From Acinetobacter piscicola (GTDB lineage: Bacteria; Pseudomonadota; Gammaproteobacteria; Pseudomonadales; Moraxellaceae), in assembly GCF_002233755.1 (NCBI RefSeq), contig NZ_NIFO01000011.1:89856-153855 (forward strand): a DNA stretch of 64,000 nucleotides, written 5' to 3'. Both the position numbers and the translations under genes were made by a program. Position 1 is the stretch's first letter. Each line of letters opens with the position of its first letter. Shown piece after piece: positions 49,162 through 61,278 of the stretch. A model generated the notes under the pieces. The model had not been told where the DNA came from. It saw nothing but the letters and a program-made list of their open reading frames with translations, and made no database searches.

Positions 49162-50031
49162 TTAATTATTTTTCAAAGCAAACTTTTGAATATATTGTGC
49201 AATTTCTTGCGGGCGGCTTAATACAGCCCAGTGATTTGCATCTACCTCAACTCGCTGAAAATCAGCCACCCATTTTGGCATTTCATCAATCAACTCAGGA
49301 CTGACAAATTTATCCTGTTTTAAAACCACAGCTTGCACAGGGCAAATTGCATGGCGTTGGCGAGGCATCGTCAAACGAGGTACAAAATTCGCACGATACA
49401 AGCTGATTCCATGTTCACCATCTTTTGAAATATTTTGATTAAGCGGTAAGCCTTTGGTTTTTTCAAGTTGGTTGAGTACCTTACCCCAAGTTTGCGGGCT
49501 AAAAAAATGCCAAACCGTGGGTGCAATAATCGGAAGTTGAAAAGCAACAATGTACCAAGATTTAAATAATTGCTTAAAAAATTTCGGTTTTTCATTCATG
49601 AACTGATCACGCATCCAAAATGCTGCATGATCTAAACATGGCCCTGAAATGGTCGTATAAGACAAAATACGCTGTTTGAATTTATTTTCAGTTACAGATT
49701 CCCACGATTGAATAGACCCCCAATCATGTGCTGCCAAATGAAAATTACGCTTTGGCAAAAGCGCATTCACAACGCATTCCAAATCTAAAGATAATCTTGG
49801 CAAAGCATAATCACGAATACGCTTTGGAACAGAGGATTGCCCTGCGCCTCGCACATCATAAGTGATAATATAAAAATTATGGATGAGTTGCTCAATAATC
49901 GGCTCCCATACCTCCTGATTGTCTGGATAACCATGTACCAATACTAATGCTGGTTTTTCAGCATCCCCCCATGTTTTCGCACAGAGTTTTTGATCATCTT
50001 GGGTGGAAATCCAAGTCATCTGTGTTTGCAT
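49162..50031 (-). CDS. Alpha/beta-fold hydrolase
   Basis: A 289-residue cytosolic hydrolase. It shows LVLVHGYPDNQEVWEP (oxyanion region), the sharp turn YDVRGAGQSS, the HDWGSIQSWE nucleophile-elbow region and a C-terminal NHWAVLSRP with the likely catalytic His. HDWG is typical of the epoxide hydrolase/haloalkane dehalogenase branch with an Asp nucleophile. The substrate is unknown. The ATG at 50031 with AAGGTG upstream is preferred over one at 50058. Confidence 0.85.
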   Translation of the reverse strand: MQTQMTWISTQDDQKLCAKTWGDAEKPALVLVHGYPDNQEVWEPIIEQLIHNFYIITYDVRGAGQSSVPKRIRDYALPRLSLDLECVVNALLPKRNFHLAAHDWGSIQSWESVTENKFKQRILSYTTISGPCLDHAAFWMRDQFMNEKPKFFKQLFKSWYIVAFQLPIIAPTVWHFFSPQTWGKVLNQLEKTKGLPLNQNISKDGEHGISLYRANFVPRLTMPRQRHAICPVQAVVLKQDKFVSPELIDEMPKWVADFQRVEVDANHWAVLSRPQEIAQYIQKFALKNN

Positions 50032-50151
50032 TGAGTCACCTTTTATTGTTTTAACCATTGACTATGATTTAATCATGTAGGGCATTTGGATCAATGCCAC
50101 TTTCCATTCTGTTGTTTATTATGGTTGAAAAGTAAATAACTAGAATTGACC

Positions 50152-50640
50152 ATGAATACGCTAATCAAAAAACTACAGACAATTCCTTTTGTGTCTAAAT
50201 TTATGTTGAATCACTATTCTCCATACAAAGGCGCAGGGATAGAAATTGATAAAATTGATTTAAAAAACTACCACATCCGCGTCAAAATGCCCTTAACCCA
50301 CAAAAATCAAAACATTGTTGGTGTACATTTTGGTGGGAGTCTGTATTCAATGGTTGACCCATTTTATATGCTCCTTCTTATACATCATCTAGGGCCTAAA
50401 TATATAGTTTGGGATAAAGCTGCAACGATTACTTTTTTATCCCCAGGTCGCAGCACGGTTTATGCAGATATTCGTTTAGATTTCGCTGAAATTGAACAAA
50501 TTAAACAGGCGACTGAAAATTATCAGCCTGTCTATCGAAATTATACCTTAAATATTTTTGATGACTCTGGGCTTAGAATCGCAGAAGTACAAAAAACACT
50601 ATATATCAGGCGTAAAAATCCACAGCCACTAAGAAGATAA
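50152..50640 (+). CDS. DUF4442 hot-dog-fold thioesterase-like protein
   Basis: A 162-residue protein of the DUF4442/PaaI-like hot-dog group, seen in the NIVGVHFGGSLYSMVDPFYMLLL region and IVWDKAATITFLSPGRSTVYADIRL. It may hydrolyse an acyl-CoA or bind an acyl group; this is inference from fold. It is divergent from the alpha/beta hydrolase with a 120-base gap. The start is uncertain: TTG at 50146 or ATG at 50152, neither with a clear Shine-Dalgarno. Confidence 0.78.
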   Translation: MNTLIKKLQTIPFVSKFMLNHYSPYKGAGIEIDKIDLKNYHIRVKMPLTHKNQNIVGVHFGGSLYSMVDPFYMLLLIHHLGPKYIVWDKAATITFLSPGRSTVYADIRLDFAEIEQIKQATENYQPVYRNYTLNIFDDSGLRIAEVQKTLYIRRKNPQPLRR

Positions 50641-50722
50641 GTACATCGCAATACAATTTAAAAGCAAAAAAATAAGCGCTAATATGCGCTTATTTTTATC
50701 TTATTAGCGATCTGTAATTCAA

Positions 50723-51079
50723 TTATTTTTTACCTTCGATCGCAGCACCTGTACCACCGCCGATTGCACCACCAATGGCAGCACCAGTGTCACCACCGAT
50801 GAGCTCTTTACCAATCACAGAACCAATCCCTGCACCTACACCACTATAAGTTGCATTACGATTCGAACCATTACTGGTTTTACTCCCTACGGCAGCACCA
50901 CCACCTGCACCGACAGCAGCACCAACACCTCCACCGATGTGATTACCTGCGGCACCACCAACTGCACCACCTAAAGCAGCACTACCAATTCGCTTATCAT
51001 TGGCAGACATGTTTTCACATCCCGTTAGCATTACAATGGGTAATGCTGCACATATTACGACCATTACTGTCTTTTTCAT
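50723..51079 (-). CDS. Glycine-zipper outer-membrane lipoprotein
   Basis: The 118-residue product has a lipoprotein signal peptide with lipobox LTGC (Cys20). The remainder is almost wholly GxxxG/Ala repeats (SAALGGAVGGAAGNHIGGGVG and similar), the glycine-zipper pattern of YMGG/17-kDa-antigen-type proteins that insert in or span the outer membrane. Function unknown. AGGA lies upstream of the ATG at 51079. The AT-rich gap to rpoC (51080-51513) holds no other gene that I can support. Confidence 0.8.
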   Translation of the reverse strand: MKKTVMVVICAALPIVMLTGCENMSANDKRIGSAALGGAVGGAAGNHIGGGVGAAVGAGGGAAVGSKTSNGSNRNATYSGVGAGIGSVIGKELIGGDTGAAIGGAIGGGTGAAIEGKK

Positions 51080-51513
51080 GTCCTTCATCCTTTTTTACAC
51101 GAACAATGTGTATTTCAATGCAAATAACTACTTAGTTCATGAAAGCACCCATTTATGGAAGAAATCGTAATTTCATGCTGTCATTTGTAACTTATGATTA
51201 TCAGATATAAATGGAGTAAATAAAATAATATTCATGTTAATGCTCTGTAGCCTCCTCACCACTTGAATTGAAAGTGAGTTTCAGAATCAATCTAATGATA
51301 TTAAATGAGTTTATTTAACAATTTATTTTAAACTGATGAGCCGTACTAAGGTGTATGACAGCAGAAGCATCACTGTTGATCAGTGTTTTATCTTTCCAAC
51401 AAACTTCTTAATTTTTATATTTTTTAAGTTTTATCGAAGGGACATTACCTGATCACTCACACTTTACTCTTACCAATCCAAGAGAATTACCAAATAAGTG
51501 AAAATTACAAAAT

Positions 51514-51540
51514 AAAAAAGACGCCCTAAGGCGCCTTCTT
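51514..51540 (-). terminator. Rho-independent terminator of the rpoBC operon
   Basis: An eight-pair stem (AAGGCGCC with GGGCGTCTT, one G-U pair) is followed by TTTTTTATTTT on the minus strand, 18 bases after rpoC. Confidence 0.85.
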
Positions 51541-51557
51541 TACTTCAAACTTTGAAC

Positions 51558-54500
51558 TTAGAAAGAATCTTCGTTTAAAGCTTGAGAGAATGCTTGATCA
51601 ACATCAGAGAAGTCATTTACAAGCTCATGCTCTGCAGCTTCAGCTTCTTGACGACGACGCTCTAAGTGATACGCAAGACCTGTACCCGCTGGAATCAAAC
51701 GACCCACAACAACGTTTTCTTTCAAGCCACGTAAATCATCTTCTTTACCAGTTACAGCCGCTTCAGTTAACACACGAGTTGTTTCCTGGAACGATGCAGC
51801 AGAGATGAACGAGTCAGTAGAAAGCGATGCTTTGGTAATACCCATCAATTGACGTTCAAACTTCGCAGGGAACTTATTCTGCGCAAGAACTGCTTGGTTC
51901 TCGCCCACAACGCGGATGTAATCCACTTGTTCGCCTTTGATGAAGCTTGTATCACCGCCATCAGTGATATCAACTTTACGCAACATTTGACGTACGATGA
52001 CTTCAATATGCTTATCGTTGATTTTTACACCTTGTAAGCGGTAAACGTCTTGAACTTCATTCACGATGTAGTTCGTAAGCGCAACTTCACCTTTCAAACG
52101 TAAGATGTCATGTGGATTCTGTGGACCGTCAGAAACAGTTTCACCACGGTTTACATGTTCACCTTCGAACACGTTCATGGTACGCCATTTCGGAATAAGC
52201 TCTTCATAAATTTCAGAGCCATCATCCGGAGTGATCACAAGACGATTCTTACCTTTGGTTTCTTTACCGAAGCTTACAACACCTGAAATTTCAGCAAGGA
52301 TTGCATGTTCTTTCGGCTTACGTGCTTCGAACAAGTCAGCTACACGCGGTAGACCACCGGTAATATCACGAGTACGTGAAGTTTCTTGTGGTACACGACC
52401 AATAACGTCACCCACACCAATCGTTTCGCCATCACGGACAGTTACGATTGTGTTTTGTGGTAAGAAGTAGAACTGTTCACCACCATCGGTTGTATCCAAC
52501 ACGATTGCAGGACGCATATCTTTACCAGAAGCAGGACGTGCTGTTACAGGCAAGATTTCAGTTGTCGTCATACCTGTTGCATCATCAGTTTTAGATGTTG
52601 CAGTTACACCATCAGCGATTTGGCTGAAACGTGCTTTACCAGCAACTTCTGTTACCAATGGATGTGTATGCGGATCCCAAGTCGCTACAATACCGCCACC
52701 TTCAACAGATTCACCATCTTTCAACAAGATGCTTGCACCGTAAGGCAGTTTATAACGCTCACGCTCACGACCTAAATCATCCGCAATACCGATTTCACCT
52801 GAACGTGAAACAGATACCAAGTGACCTTTAGCATGTTGTACAGTTTTCACGTTGTGGAAACGTACAGTACCTTTATTACGCACTTGAACACTGTTTGCAG
52901 CAGATGTTCTGCTCGCAGCACCACCTACGTGGAATGTACGCATGGTTAACTGTGTACCAGGTTCACCAATTGATTGCGCAGCCATTACACCTACAGACTC
53001 ACCTGGATTTACCAAGTGACCACGTGCAAGGTCACGACCATAACATTTCGCACATACACCGAAAGTAGAAGCACAGTTTACAACTGAACGTACTTTGATT
53101 TCGTCTACACCAGCATTTTCAATAAACGCAGCAAGTTTTTCATCAATTAAAGTATTACGTGGAAGAAGAACTTCATCCGTACCTACTTTCTTCACATCTT
53201 CAGCAACAACACGACCAAGTACACGTGCACCAAGGTTTTCAATGACATCGCCACCTTGAATGAACGGAGTCATTACAAGACCTTCGTAAGTACCACAATC
53301 TGGCTCAGTAATGACCAAATCTTGTGCTACGTCTACAAGACGACGTGTTAAATAACCTGAGTTTGCTGTTTTCAATGCAGTATCGGCCAAACCTTTACGT
53401 GCACCATGTGTTGAAATGAAGTACTGAAGTACCGTCAAACCTTCACGGAAGTTTGCTTTAATTGGTGTTTCAATGATCGAACCATCTGGTTTCGCCATCA
53501 AACCACGCATACCTGCAAGCTGACGAATCTGTGCTGCCGAACCACGGGCACCAGAGTCAGACATCATGTAGATACTGTTGAATGATTTTTGCTTCTCGTC
53601 TTCACCCTGTTTGTTTTTAACAGTTGTGAATGACAAGTTATCCATCATCGCTTTCGCTACTTGGTCGTTAGTACGCGCCCAAATATCGACAACTTTGTTA
53701 TAACGTTCGCCCGCAGTTACGAAACCTTGCTCGAATTGTTGTTCAATTTCACGAACTTCAACTTCTGCTTTTTCAATAATTGCGTGTTTTTGTGGTGGAA
53801 TCAACATGTCTTCCATACCCACAGAAACACCTGAACGTGTTGCTTGGCGGAAGCCCAAGTACATCAATTGGTCTGCAAAGATAACAGTATCTTTAAGACC
53901 TAATTTACGATAACAAGAGTTAATCAATTTAGAGATGTTTTTCTTCGTCATCTCAAGGTTGATTTGTTGGAAATCCATACCTTCAGGAACAACTTCCCAA
54001 AGTAAGCAACGACCAGGTGTCGTGTCTACAACAATCGTTTGTTGTTCGCGGTTACCATTTTCATCAATTACTGTTTGATACACACGTGCTTTAACACGAG
54101 CATGCAAATCAACTTGACCTGTTGCAAGTGCACGGTTTACTTCGTGAGTATCCGCAAACACCATGCCTTCACCTTTAGCATTGATTGCATCACGAGTGAT
54201 GTAATACAAGCCCAAGACAACGTCTTGCGAAGGTACGATGATTGGTTCACCGTTCGCAGGTGACAAGATGTTGTTGGTCGACATCATTAACGCACGAGCT
54301 TCTAATTGAGCTTCAAGTGTTAATGGAACGTGTACCGCCATTTGGTCACCATCGAAGTCGGCGTTGAACGCAGCACAAACGAGTGGATGTAAACGGATCG
54401 CTTTACCTTCAATGAGAATAGGTTCAAATGCTTGAAGACCTAAACGGTGAAGTGTTGGCGCACGGTTCAACATGACTGGGTGTTGACGAATTACAGATGC

Positions 54501-55751
54501 AAGAACGTCCCAAACTTCTGGAGTTTCACGCTCAACCATTTTCTTCGCAGCCTTAATGGTTGTTGCTTGGCCAGATGCTTGTAGTTTAGCGAAAATGAAT
54601 GGCTTGAATAATTCAAGTGCCATTTTTTTCGGAAGACCACATTGGTGCAAACGTAACGTAGGACCTACTGTAATTACCGAACGACCAGAATAGTCAACAC
54701 GCTTACCAAGTAAGTTTTGACGGAAACGACCTTGTTTACCTTTGATCATATCTGCCAAAGATTTAAGAGGACGTTTATTCGAACCTGTAATTGCACGACC
54801 ACGACGACCGTTGTCTAACAATGCATCTACAGACTCTTGTAACATACGTTTTTCGTTACGTACGATAATGTCTGGCGCTGCAAGGTCAAGAAGACGTTTT
54901 AAACGGTTGTTACGGTTAATCACACGACGGTAAAGATCGTTCAAGTCAGAAGTCGCAAAACGACCACCTTCAAGAGGAACCAACGGACGAAGATCTGGTG
55001 GAAGTACAGGAAGTACGTTCATCACCATCCATTCAGGTTTGTTGTTTGATTCTTTAAACGCTTCCATCAACTTCAAACGTTTCGATGCTTTTTTAAGCTT
55101 CGTTTCTGAAGTTGTATTTGGAATTTCTTCACGCAAACGAGAAATTTCAGCTTCAAGATCAATGTCTTTCAACAAATCTTGAATCGCTTCAGCACCCATT
55201 TTCGCGCTAAATTCATCACCATGTTCTTCTAATGCAGTGAAGTACTCTTCATCATTAAGAAGTTGATATTTCTCCATAGGAGTCATACCAGGATCTGTAA
55301 CAACGTATGATTCGAAATACAATACACGCTCGATATCACGTAAAGTCATATCAAGAAGTAAGCCAATACGGCTCGGTAATGATTTCAAAAACCAAATATG
55401 TGCAACTGGAGAAGCTAACTCGATGTGACCCATACGCTCACGACGAACTTTCGCAGTTGTTACTTCAACGCCACATTTTTCACAAATGACGCCTTTATAT
55501 TTCATACGCTTATACTTACCGCATAAGCATTCATAATCTTTTACTGGACCAAAAATTTTGGCACAGAATAAACCATCACGTTCAGGTTTGAACGTACGAT
55601 AGTTAATAGTTTCAGGCTTTTTAACTTCACCATGAGACCATGACTTAATCATTTCTGGTGACGCAAGACCAATACGGATGCGATCAAACTCTACAGGAGC
55701 ATGACCGTCTGAGTCCGTCTTTTTGCGCATGATATCGAGCAAGTCTTTCAA
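51558..55751 (-). CDS. rpoC: RNA polymerase beta' subunit
   Basis: RpoC holds the catalytic centre of RNA polymerase. The 1397-residue protein shows the N-terminal zinc site (Cys75, Cys77, Cys90, Cys93), the catalytic NADFDGD motif, the bridge-helix/trigger-loop region and the second zinc site [11 protein letters not shown]. The start is a TTG at 55751 with CGGAG seven bases upstream. Extending further in frame would add 16 residues without a good ribosome site, and the TTG start gives the MKDLL N-terminus expected in the genus. It follows rpoB. Confidence 0.98.
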   Translation of the reverse strand: MKDLLDIMRKKTDSDGHAPVEFDRIRIGLASPEMIKSWSHGEVKKPETINYRTFKPERDGLFCAKIFGPVKDYECLCGKYKRMKYKGVICEKCGVEVTTAKVRRERMGHIELASPVAHIWFLKSLPSRIGLLLDMTLRDIERVLYFESYVVTDPGMTPMEKYQLLNDEEYFTALEEHGDEFSAKMGAEAIQDLLKDIDLEAEISRLREEIPNTTSETKLKKASKRLKLMEAFKESNNKPEWMVMNVLPVLPPDLRPLVPLEGGRFATSDLNDLYRRVINRNNRLKRLLDLAAPDIIVRNEKRMLQESVDALLDNGRRGRAITGSNKRPLKSLADMIKGKQGRFRQNLLGKRVDYSGRSVITVGPTLRLHQCGLPKKMALELFKPFIFAKLQASGQATTIKAAKKMVERETPEVWDVLASVIRQHPVMLNRAPTLHRLGLQAFEPILIEGKAIRLHPLVCAAFNADFDGDQMAVHVPLTLEAQLEARALMMSTNNILSPANGEPIIVPSQDVVLGLYYITRDAINAKGEGMVFADTHEVNRALATGQVDLHARVKARVYQTVIDENGNREQQTIVVDTTPGRCLLWEVVPEGMDFQQINLEMTKKNISKLINSCYRKLGLKDTVIFADQLMYLGFRQATRSGVSVGMEDMLIPPQKHAIIEKAEVEVREIEQQFEQGFVTAGERYNKVVDIWARTNDQVAKAMMDNLSFTTVKNKQGEDEKQKSFNSIYMMSDSGARGSAAQIRQLAGMRGLMAKPDGSIIETPIKANFREGLTVLQYFISTHGARKGLADTALKTANSGYLTRRLVDVAQDLVITEPDCGTYEGLVMTPFIQGGDVIENLGARVLGRVVAEDVKKVGTDEVLLPRNTLIDEKLAAFIENAGVDEIKVRSVVNCASTFGVCAKCYGRDLARGHLVNPGESVGVMAAQSIGEPGTQLTMRTFHVGGAASRTSAANSVQVRNKGTVRFHNVKTVQHAKGHLVSVSRSGEIGIADDLGRERERYKLPYGASILLKDGESVEGGGIVATWDPHTHPLVTEVAGKARFSQIADGVTATSKTDDATGMTTTEILPVTARPASGKDMRPAIVLDTTDGGEQFYFLPQNTIVTVRDGETIGVGDVIGRVPQETSRTRDITGGLPRVADLFEARKPKEHAILAEISGVVSFGKETKGKNRLVITPDDGSEIYEELIPKWRTMNVFEGEHVNRGETVSDGPQNPHDILRLKGEVALTNYIVNEVQDVYRLQGVKINDKHIEVIVRQMLRKVDITDGGDTSFIKGEQVDYIRVVGENQAVLAQNKFPAKFERQLMGITKASLSTDSFISAASFQETTRVLTEAAVTGKEDDLRGLKENVVVGRLIPAGTGLAYHLERRRQEAEAAEHELVNDFSDVDQAFSQALNEDSF

Positions 55752-55837
55752 TTTTTTTCTCCGTGTATCAAAGAGATTTTCACTCTCCGACTGGGTCACA
55801 AATATTGTTTTTTACTGAAATTTGGGAATCTCGAAAA

Positions 55838-55909
55838 ATCCCCCTAAATCCCCCTTTGTAAAGGGGGACTTTCTCCCCTCTTTCTCAAAGAGGGGTTGGG
55901 GGAGATTTC
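55838..55909. repeat. Palindromic intergenic repeat between rpoB and rpoC
   Basis: About 70 bases of nested inverted repeats built from C- and G-runs (CCCCCTTTGTAAAGGGGG, CCCCTCTTTCTCAAAGAGGGG, and outer AAATCCCCC / GGGGGAGATTT arms) fill most of the gap. It looks like a REP-type element of the kind dispersed between genes in this genus. It lies inside a co-transcribed operon, so it is transcribed and should fold strongly. Confidence 0.75.
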
Positions 55910-58900
55910 TTAGTCACCATTTTTCAGTTCAATGTTGATACCTAAAGAACGGATCTCTTTGGTCAATACGTTGAACGATTCAGGCATGCCCGGATCCATA
56001 TAATGGTTACCATCTACAATATTCTTATAGATGCGGGTACGGCCTTCAACGTCATCCGACTTAACAGTAAGCATTTCTTGAAGTGTATAAGCAGCACCAT
56101 AAGCTTCAAGTGCCCAGACTTCCATCTCACCGAAACGCTGACCACCGAATTGTGCTTTACCACCAAGCGGTTGTTGAGTTACTAATGAATAAGAACCAGT
56201 AGAACGTGCGTGCATCTTGTCATCAACCAAATGGTTCAATTTCAACATGTACATATAACCAACAGTTACAGGACGGTCGAAACGTTCACCAGTACGTCCA
56301 TCATACAATACTGTTTGACCTGTACGTGAAATCCCACCTAGTTCAAGTAACTCTTTGATTTGACCTTCTTCAGCACCATCAAATACTGGCGTTGCTAAAG
56401 GAACACCTTGGCGAAGGTTACCTGACAATACTAAAATTTCATCATCAGTTAAGCTATCAAGATCTTCTTGCTCACCACCAACTTTGTTGTAAATCTTGTC
56501 TAAGAATTCACGAAGTTCAAGAACTGTACGCTGCTCTTTCAACATCTTGTCAATCTTATCACCAAGACCTTTAGCAGCCATACCCAAGTGAGTTTCAAGA
56601 ATCTGACCCACGTTCATACGTGACGGTACACCCAGTGGGTTAAGTACCACATCAACAGGAACACCGTGGATATCATGTGGCATGTCTTCTACTGGTAAGA
56701 TGTTAGATACAACACCTTTGTTACCATGACGACCCGCCATCTTATCACCCGGTTGGATGCGACGTTTTACAGCCAAGTAAACTTTAACAACTTTCAATAC
56801 GCCAGTTGTTAGTTCATCACCTGTAGAAAGTTTGCGTTTTTTCTCAGCAAATTTCTCGTCAATCTCATGGCTCTTCTCTTTCAAGAATACTTGAATTTGA
56901 GTTAAGCGCTCAGCAATACCTTCATCTGTAGGTTGCACTTCTAACAAGTCAACAAGTTCTAAATTAGACAATACGTCTTCAGTTAACTTATCACCACGTT
57001 TGGTTGTACCACCACCATTAGACTCTTGGCCTTTCAATAAACGTACAATACGTTCACGAGCCGCCTCTTCGAAGATTTTGAACTCTTCTTTCAAATCTTT
57101 ACGGTACGCATCTAATTGAGCTTTTTCAATTGCTTGAGCACGTTCATCTTTTTCGATGCCATCACGTGTAAACACTTGAACATCAATAACCGTACCTTTA
57201 ACACCTGAAGAAACACGTAAAGAAGAATCTTTTACGTCAGCCGCTTTTTCACCAAAGATTGCACGAAGCAATTTTTCTTCTGGTGTTAACTGAGTTTCAC
57301 CTTTAGGCGTTACCTTACCTACAAGGATATCACCAGCAGCAACTTCAGCACCGATATAAACAATACCAGACTCATCAAGTTTAGACAGCGCAGCTTCACC
57401 TACGTTAGGAATATCCGCAGTAATCTCTTCTGCACCTAACTTAGTATCACGAGCAACACATGACAATTCTTGAATGTGAATTGAAGTCAAACGGTCTTCT
57501 TGAAGTACACGCTCAGATAATAAGATCGAGTCTTCGTAGTTGTAACCGTTCCATGTCATGAACGCTACACGCATGTTTTGACCAAGTGCTAATTCACCAC
57601 CATCAGTCGATGGACCATCAGCGAGTACATCACCACGGCCGACTTTATCGCCAAGTTTGACAAGTACTTTTTGGTTAATACACGTGTTTTGGTTAGAACG
57701 TGTATATTTGATCAAGTTGTAGATATCTACACCTGCTTCACCCGCAATCATTTCGTCTTCATTTACACGAATAACCACACGAGAAGCATCAACAAACTCA
57801 ATACGTCCACCACGACCTGCGATCACACACACACCTGAGTCATGCGCTACGTTCGCTTCCATGCCTGTACCAACAAGTGGCTTGTCAGCAAGCAATGTAG
57901 GAACAGCCTGACGTTGCATGTTTGAACCCATCAATGCACGGTTCGCATCATCGTGTTCAAGGAATGGAATCAATGATGCCGCTACAGATACAACCTGTTG
58001 TGCAGATACATCCATATGCGTCACTTTTTCAGGAGGCATACGAACAAAATCACCTTGATGACGTACAGAAACAAAATCTTCTGTCAAGTTGCCATCTTTA
58101 TCTACGCCAGAATCGGCCTGTGCAATCACAGTACCTACTTCTTCAATTGCAGATAAATATTCAACATCTTCAGTTACGCGACCATCTACAACTTTACGGT
58201 AAGGTGTTTCCAAGAAACCGAAGTTATTTGCTTTTGCATAAACAGAAAGTGAGTTGATCAAACCAATGTTTGGACCTTCAGGCGTTTCAATTGGACATAC
58301 ACGACCATAGTGAGTTTGATGTACGTCACGTACCTCAAAGCCAGCACGTTCACGTGTCAAACCACCGGGACCAAGTGCAGATACACGACGTTTATGCGTG
58401 ATTTCTGACAATGGATTGTTTTGATCCATGAACTGAGACAATTGGCTTGAACCAAAGAATTCTTTGATTGCAGCAGCAACTGGTTTCGCATTGATCAAAT
58501 CTTGTGGAGACAAGTTATCTGTTTCAGCTTGATTTAAACGTTCTTTAACAGCACGTTCAACACGAACTAAACCAACACGGAATTGGTTTTCAGTCATTTC
58601 ACCAACTGAACGAACACGACGGTTACCCAAGTGATCGATATCGTCAACTTCGCCTTTACCGTTACGAATCTCTACGAGTGTTTTAAGTACATCAATAATG
58701 TCATCATTAGAAAGAATACCTTCTACTTCACGAGATTTCTGATCTGTACCCACTTCGTAAGGACGACCCAAACGACGGTTAAACTTCATACGACCTACAG
58801 GCGATAAATCATAACGCTCAGTAGAGAAGAATAAGTTATTGAATAAGTTTTCAGCTGCTTCTTTTGTAGGTGGCTCACCTGGACGCATCACTTTATAGAT

Positions 58901-59998
58901 TTCTACAAGTGCTTCTTCACGACCAGACGTTGTATCGGCACGTAAAGTATCTGCAACAAAAGAACCACGATCGATGTCATTGGTGAATAGAATGTTAAAT
59001 TGTTTAACACCACCTTCAGCAATTTTCACCATAATTTCATGGCTAAGCACAGTATTCGCAGCAATCACATCGCCATCACGTAAAGTGATGTCTTCTGCTG
59101 TAATACGCTCATATAAATATTCATCTGGAACTGAAAGTTTAGTTAAACCAGCAGCTTCCATTTGACGCACATGACGTGCATTAATACGTTTACCTTGTTC
59201 AACAATGTTTTTACCATCATTGTCAGCAATATCGAACTGTGCCATTTCACCACGAAGGCGTTCTGGTACTAAATCGATTTGATAGCTACCCATATCAAGA
59301 TATACAGGTACTTTCTCATAGAACATATTTAGAATTTGTTCATTGCTATAATTTAATGCACGTAATACAACAGTCGCGAGTAATTTACGACGACGGTCAA
59401 TACGAACAAAAACTAAATCTTTTGCATCAAATTCAAAATCTAACCATGAACCACGGTAAGGAATGATACGTGCTGAATAAAGCACTTTACCACTTGAGTG
59501 AGTCTTACCTTTGTCATGATCAAAGAATACGCCTGGCGAACGATGTAATTGAGATACAATTACACGCTCAGTACCATTGATCACAAAGGTACCATTTTGA
59601 GTCATGAGTGGCATTTCACCCATGTAAACTTCTTGCTCACGAACGTCTTTGATAGATTTCGTTTCACGATCTTTAATGATCAAACGAATTTTAACGCGCA
59701 TTGGTGCCGCATAAGTCGAACCACGTAAAATACATTCACGTACGTCAAACTCTGGTTTACCAAGACTATACTCAACGAATTCTAAAGCAGCATTGCCAGA
59801 ATAACTTTCAATTGGAAAAACTGAACGAAACGCGGCTTGCAGACCGATATCTTCGCGGTTTTTTGGAGTTTTGCCATCTTGCAAGAATGTTCTGTACGAG
59901 TCGACTTGAATCGAGAGCAGGTACGGAGCATGCATGACTTGGGGCAATTTACCAAAATTCTTACGGATCCGTTTCTTTTCGGTATATGAGTATGCCAT
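55910..59998 (-). CDS. rpoB: RNA polymerase beta subunit
   Basis: The 1362-residue beta subunit. The rifampicin-binding cluster ([17 protein letters not shown] and following HKRR, then [18 protein letters not shown]) carries the wild-type residues at the usual resistance positions (Asp516, His526 and Ser531 in E. coli numbering), so no target-based rifampicin resistance is predicted. CGAGGA precedes the ATG. It follows rplL across a gap with a terminator-like hairpin and a conserved leader hairpin. Confidence 0.98.
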   Translation of the reverse strand: MAYSYTEKKRIRKNFGKLPQVMHAPYLLSIQVDSYRTFLQDGKTPKNREDIGLQAAFRSVFPIESYSGNAALEFVEYSLGKPEFDVRECILRGSTYAAPMRVKIRLIIKDRETKSIKDVREQEVYMGEMPLMTQNGTFVINGTERVIVSQLHRSPGVFFDHDKGKTHSSGKVLYSARIIPYRGSWLDFEFDAKDLVFVRIDRRRKLLATVVLRALNYSNEQILNMFYEKVPVYLDMGSYQIDLVPERLRGEMAQFDIADNDGKNIVEQGKRINARHVRQMEAAGLTKLSVPDEYLYERITAEDITLRDGDVIAANTVLSHEIMVKIAEGGVKQFNILFTNDIDRGSFVADTLRADTTSGREEALVEIYKVMRPGEPPTKEAAENLFNNLFFSTERYDLSPVGRMKFNRRLGRPYEVGTDQKSREVEGILSNDDIIDVLKTLVEIRNGKGEVDDIDHLGNRRVRSVGEMTENQFRVGLVRVERAVKERLNQAETDNLSPQDLINAKPVAAAIKEFFGSSQLSQFMDQNNPLSEITHKRRVSALGPGGLTRERAGFEVRDVHQTHYGRVCPIETPEGPNIGLINSLSVYAKANNFGFLETPYRKVVDGRVTEDVEYLSAIEEVGTVIAQADSGVDKDGNLTEDFVSVRHQGDFVRMPPEKVTHMDVSAQQVVSVAASLIPFLEHDDANRALMGSNMQRQAVPTLLADKPLVGTGMEANVAHDSGVCVIAGRGGRIEFVDASRVVIRVNEDEMIAGEAGVDIYNLIKYTRSNQNTCINQKVLVKLGDKVGRGDVLADGPSTDGGELALGQNMRVAFMTWNGYNYEDSILLSERVLQEDRLTSIHIQELSCVARDTKLGAEEITADIPNVGEAALSKLDESGIVYIGAEVAAGDILVGKVTPKGETQLTPEEKLLRAIFGEKAADVKDSSLRVSSGVKGTVIDVQVFTRDGIEKDERAQAIEKAQLDAYRKDLKEEFKIFEEAARERIVRLLKGQESNGGGTTKRGDKLTEDVLSNLELVDLLEVQPTDEGIAERLTQIQVFLKEKSHEIDEKFAEKKRKLSTGDELTTGVLKVVKVYLAVKRRIQPGDKMAGRHGNKGVVSNILPVEDMPHDIHGVPVDVVLNPLGVPSRMNVGQILETHLGMAAKGLGDKIDKMLKEQRTVLELREFLDKIYNKVGGEQEDLDSLTDDEILVLSGNLRQGVPLATPVFDGAEEGQIKELLELGGISRTGQTVLYDGRTGERFDRPVTVGYMYMLKLNHLVDDKMHARSTGSYSLVTQQPLGGKAQFGGQRFGEMEVWALEAYGAAYTLQEMLTVKSDDVEGRTRIYKNIVDGNHYMDPGMPESFNVLTKEIRSLGINIELKNGD

Positions 59999-60019
59999 CT
60001 GGAGTCCTCGGAAAGTAAA

Positions 60020-60046
60020 CTAAGTCCGCCTGCAGAACGAACTTAG
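60020..60046 (-). promoter_or_regulatory. Leader hairpin upstream of rpoB
   Basis: On the minus strand CUAAGUUC pairs with GGACUUAG (eight pairs, one G-U) around an 11-base loop, ending 21 bases before the rpoB start codon. It has nearly the same stem as the hairpin in the rplJ leader at 61279-61300. Confidence 0.55.
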
Positions 60047-60232
60047 AAGGAATTACGCAGGTCGATATGACCACCACTTTTATACAAATGCTGCAAATTT
60101 CAGTGGTACAAAACGCTTAACAATATTTTTAAATCTGAAAAATATTGGTAAGCGTTTGATTTCGTTTATTTATTTTCAAAATAGATGATTTTTACATCAA
60201 TCAATCTAAAATCGAGCCGATTATTGTAACGC

Positions 60233-60263
60233 AAAAAGGCTGATGACCCAAGAGCCATCAGCC
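60233..60263 (-). terminator. Terminator/attenuator between rplL and rpoB
   Basis: A perfect eight-base stem (GGCTGATG / CATCAGCC; 60238-60245 with 60256-60263) is followed on the minus strand by TTTTTGCG. A second hairpin (TTGGGGTC / GACCCCCAA, about 60269-60297) precedes it. As rpoBC has no other obvious promoter here, it is probably a partial terminator, as in E. coli. The remaining bases of the 59999-60302 gap contain the rpoB leader hairpin and ribosome site. Confidence 0.75.
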
Positions 60264-60302
60264 AATTTTTGGGGTCAAATTAAAATTCGACCCCCAACGA
60301 AA

Positions 60303-60668
60303 TTACTTAACAGTAACTGTAGCACCAGTTTCTTCAAGTTTTTTCTTAAGTTCTTCAGCTTCTTCTTTAGAAACGCCTTCTTTAACATTAGAAGGAGCGC
60401 CTTCAACTAAATCTTTAGCTTCTTTCAAGCCAAGACCAGTTACTTCACGAACTGCTTTAATTACAGCTACTTTGTTTGCGCCAAAAGAAGTCAATTCAAC
60501 ATTGAATTCTGATTGCTCTTCAACAGCAGCAGCAGCTGGACCAGCAGCTACAGCTACAGCAGCAGCAGATACGTTGAATTTCTCTTCGAAAGCAGAGATA
60601 AGTTCAACAAGTTCAAGAACAGTTTTTTCAGCAACTGCGTTTAAGATTTCTTCGTTTGTTAAAGCCAT
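60303..60668 (-). CDS. rplL: 50S ribosomal protein L7/L12
   Basis: L7/L12 forms the flexible stalk that recruits translation GTPases. The 121-residue protein has the N-terminal dimerisation domain ([20 protein letters not shown]), an Ala-rich hinge (about 33-50) and the C-terminal factor-binding domain with [22 protein letters not shown] precedes the ATG. It directly follows rplJ. Confidence 0.98.
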   Translation of the reverse strand: MALTNEEILNAVAEKTVLELVELISAFEEKFNVSAAAVAVAAGPAAAAVEEQSEFNVELTSFGANKVAVIKAVREVTGLGLKEAKDLVEGAPSNVKEGVSKEEAEELKKKLEETGATVTVK

Positions 60669-60716
60669 GAGAATAACTCCAAATGGAAATTGAATGGTGT
60701 GTAAAATGATTTAAGC

Positions 60717-61223
60717 TTATGCAGCTTCTGACTCGTTTTTCTCTTGAAGCGCTGTAAGTAAGCGACCCAATTTCGAAATAGGAGCTTGAAGAACATTGGC
60801 AAGCATAGTAAGTGCTTTTTCTTGGTTTGGAAGATTCGCAATAACGCTAACTTCAGCACCTTGATAAAGCTTGCCGTCAAATGCAGCAGCTTTTAATTCA
60901 AATGCTTTGTTAGTTTTAGCAAATTCTTCAAACAAGCGAGCAGCTGCGCCCATGTCGTCTTCAGAAGTCGAGAAAGCTAAGATTGTTGGACCAACAAGGT
61001 TGTCATTCAAGATAGTGAATTGAGTATCTTGAAGAGCACGCTTAGCTAAAGTATTACGCACAATACGTGTGTGAACACCAAGCTTACGAGCTTCAACACG
61101 AAGAGCTGTTAATTGCTCAACAGTTAAACCTTGATAGTCAGCAACAACAGCAGCAAACGCTGTAGAAGCAACTTCAGCAACTTCAGCAACGATCTGTTTT
61201 TTGCCTTCGATAAGAAGAGCCAT
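60717..61223 (-). CDS. rplJ: 50S ribosomal protein L10
   Basis: L10 anchors L7/L12 dimers to 23S rRNA; in other bacteria the L10-L12 complex also represses its own mRNA through the leader. The 168-residue protein starts with the typical MALLIEGKKQIVAEVAEV segment and has a C-terminal helix that binds L12. A strong AGGAGG lies seven bases before the ATG. The gap to rplL is 48 bases. Confidence 0.98.
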   Translation of the reverse strand: MALLIEGKKQIVAEVAEVASTAFAAVVADYQGLTVEQLTALRVEARKLGVHTRIVRNTLAKRALQDTQFTILNDNLVGPTILAFSTSEDDMGAAARLFEEFAKTNKAFELKAAAFDGKLYQGAEVSVIANLPNQEKALTMLANVLQAPISKLGRLLTALQEKNESEAA

Positions 61224-61278
61224 TGTAAAACCTCCTAAGGTGATTTATGTATCTAAATAAACAGATACACTCCCAATT

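Noticed and set aside
55838..55909. Insertion sequence remnant between rpoB and rpoC
   Set aside because: No transposase fragment or target duplication is visible; the nested palindromes fit a REP-like element.
56900..58500. Rifampicin-resistance substitutions in rpoB
   Set aside because: The cluster residues that usually mutate are wild type; a Val in HKRRVSALG in place of Ile is a conservative difference outside the classical positions.
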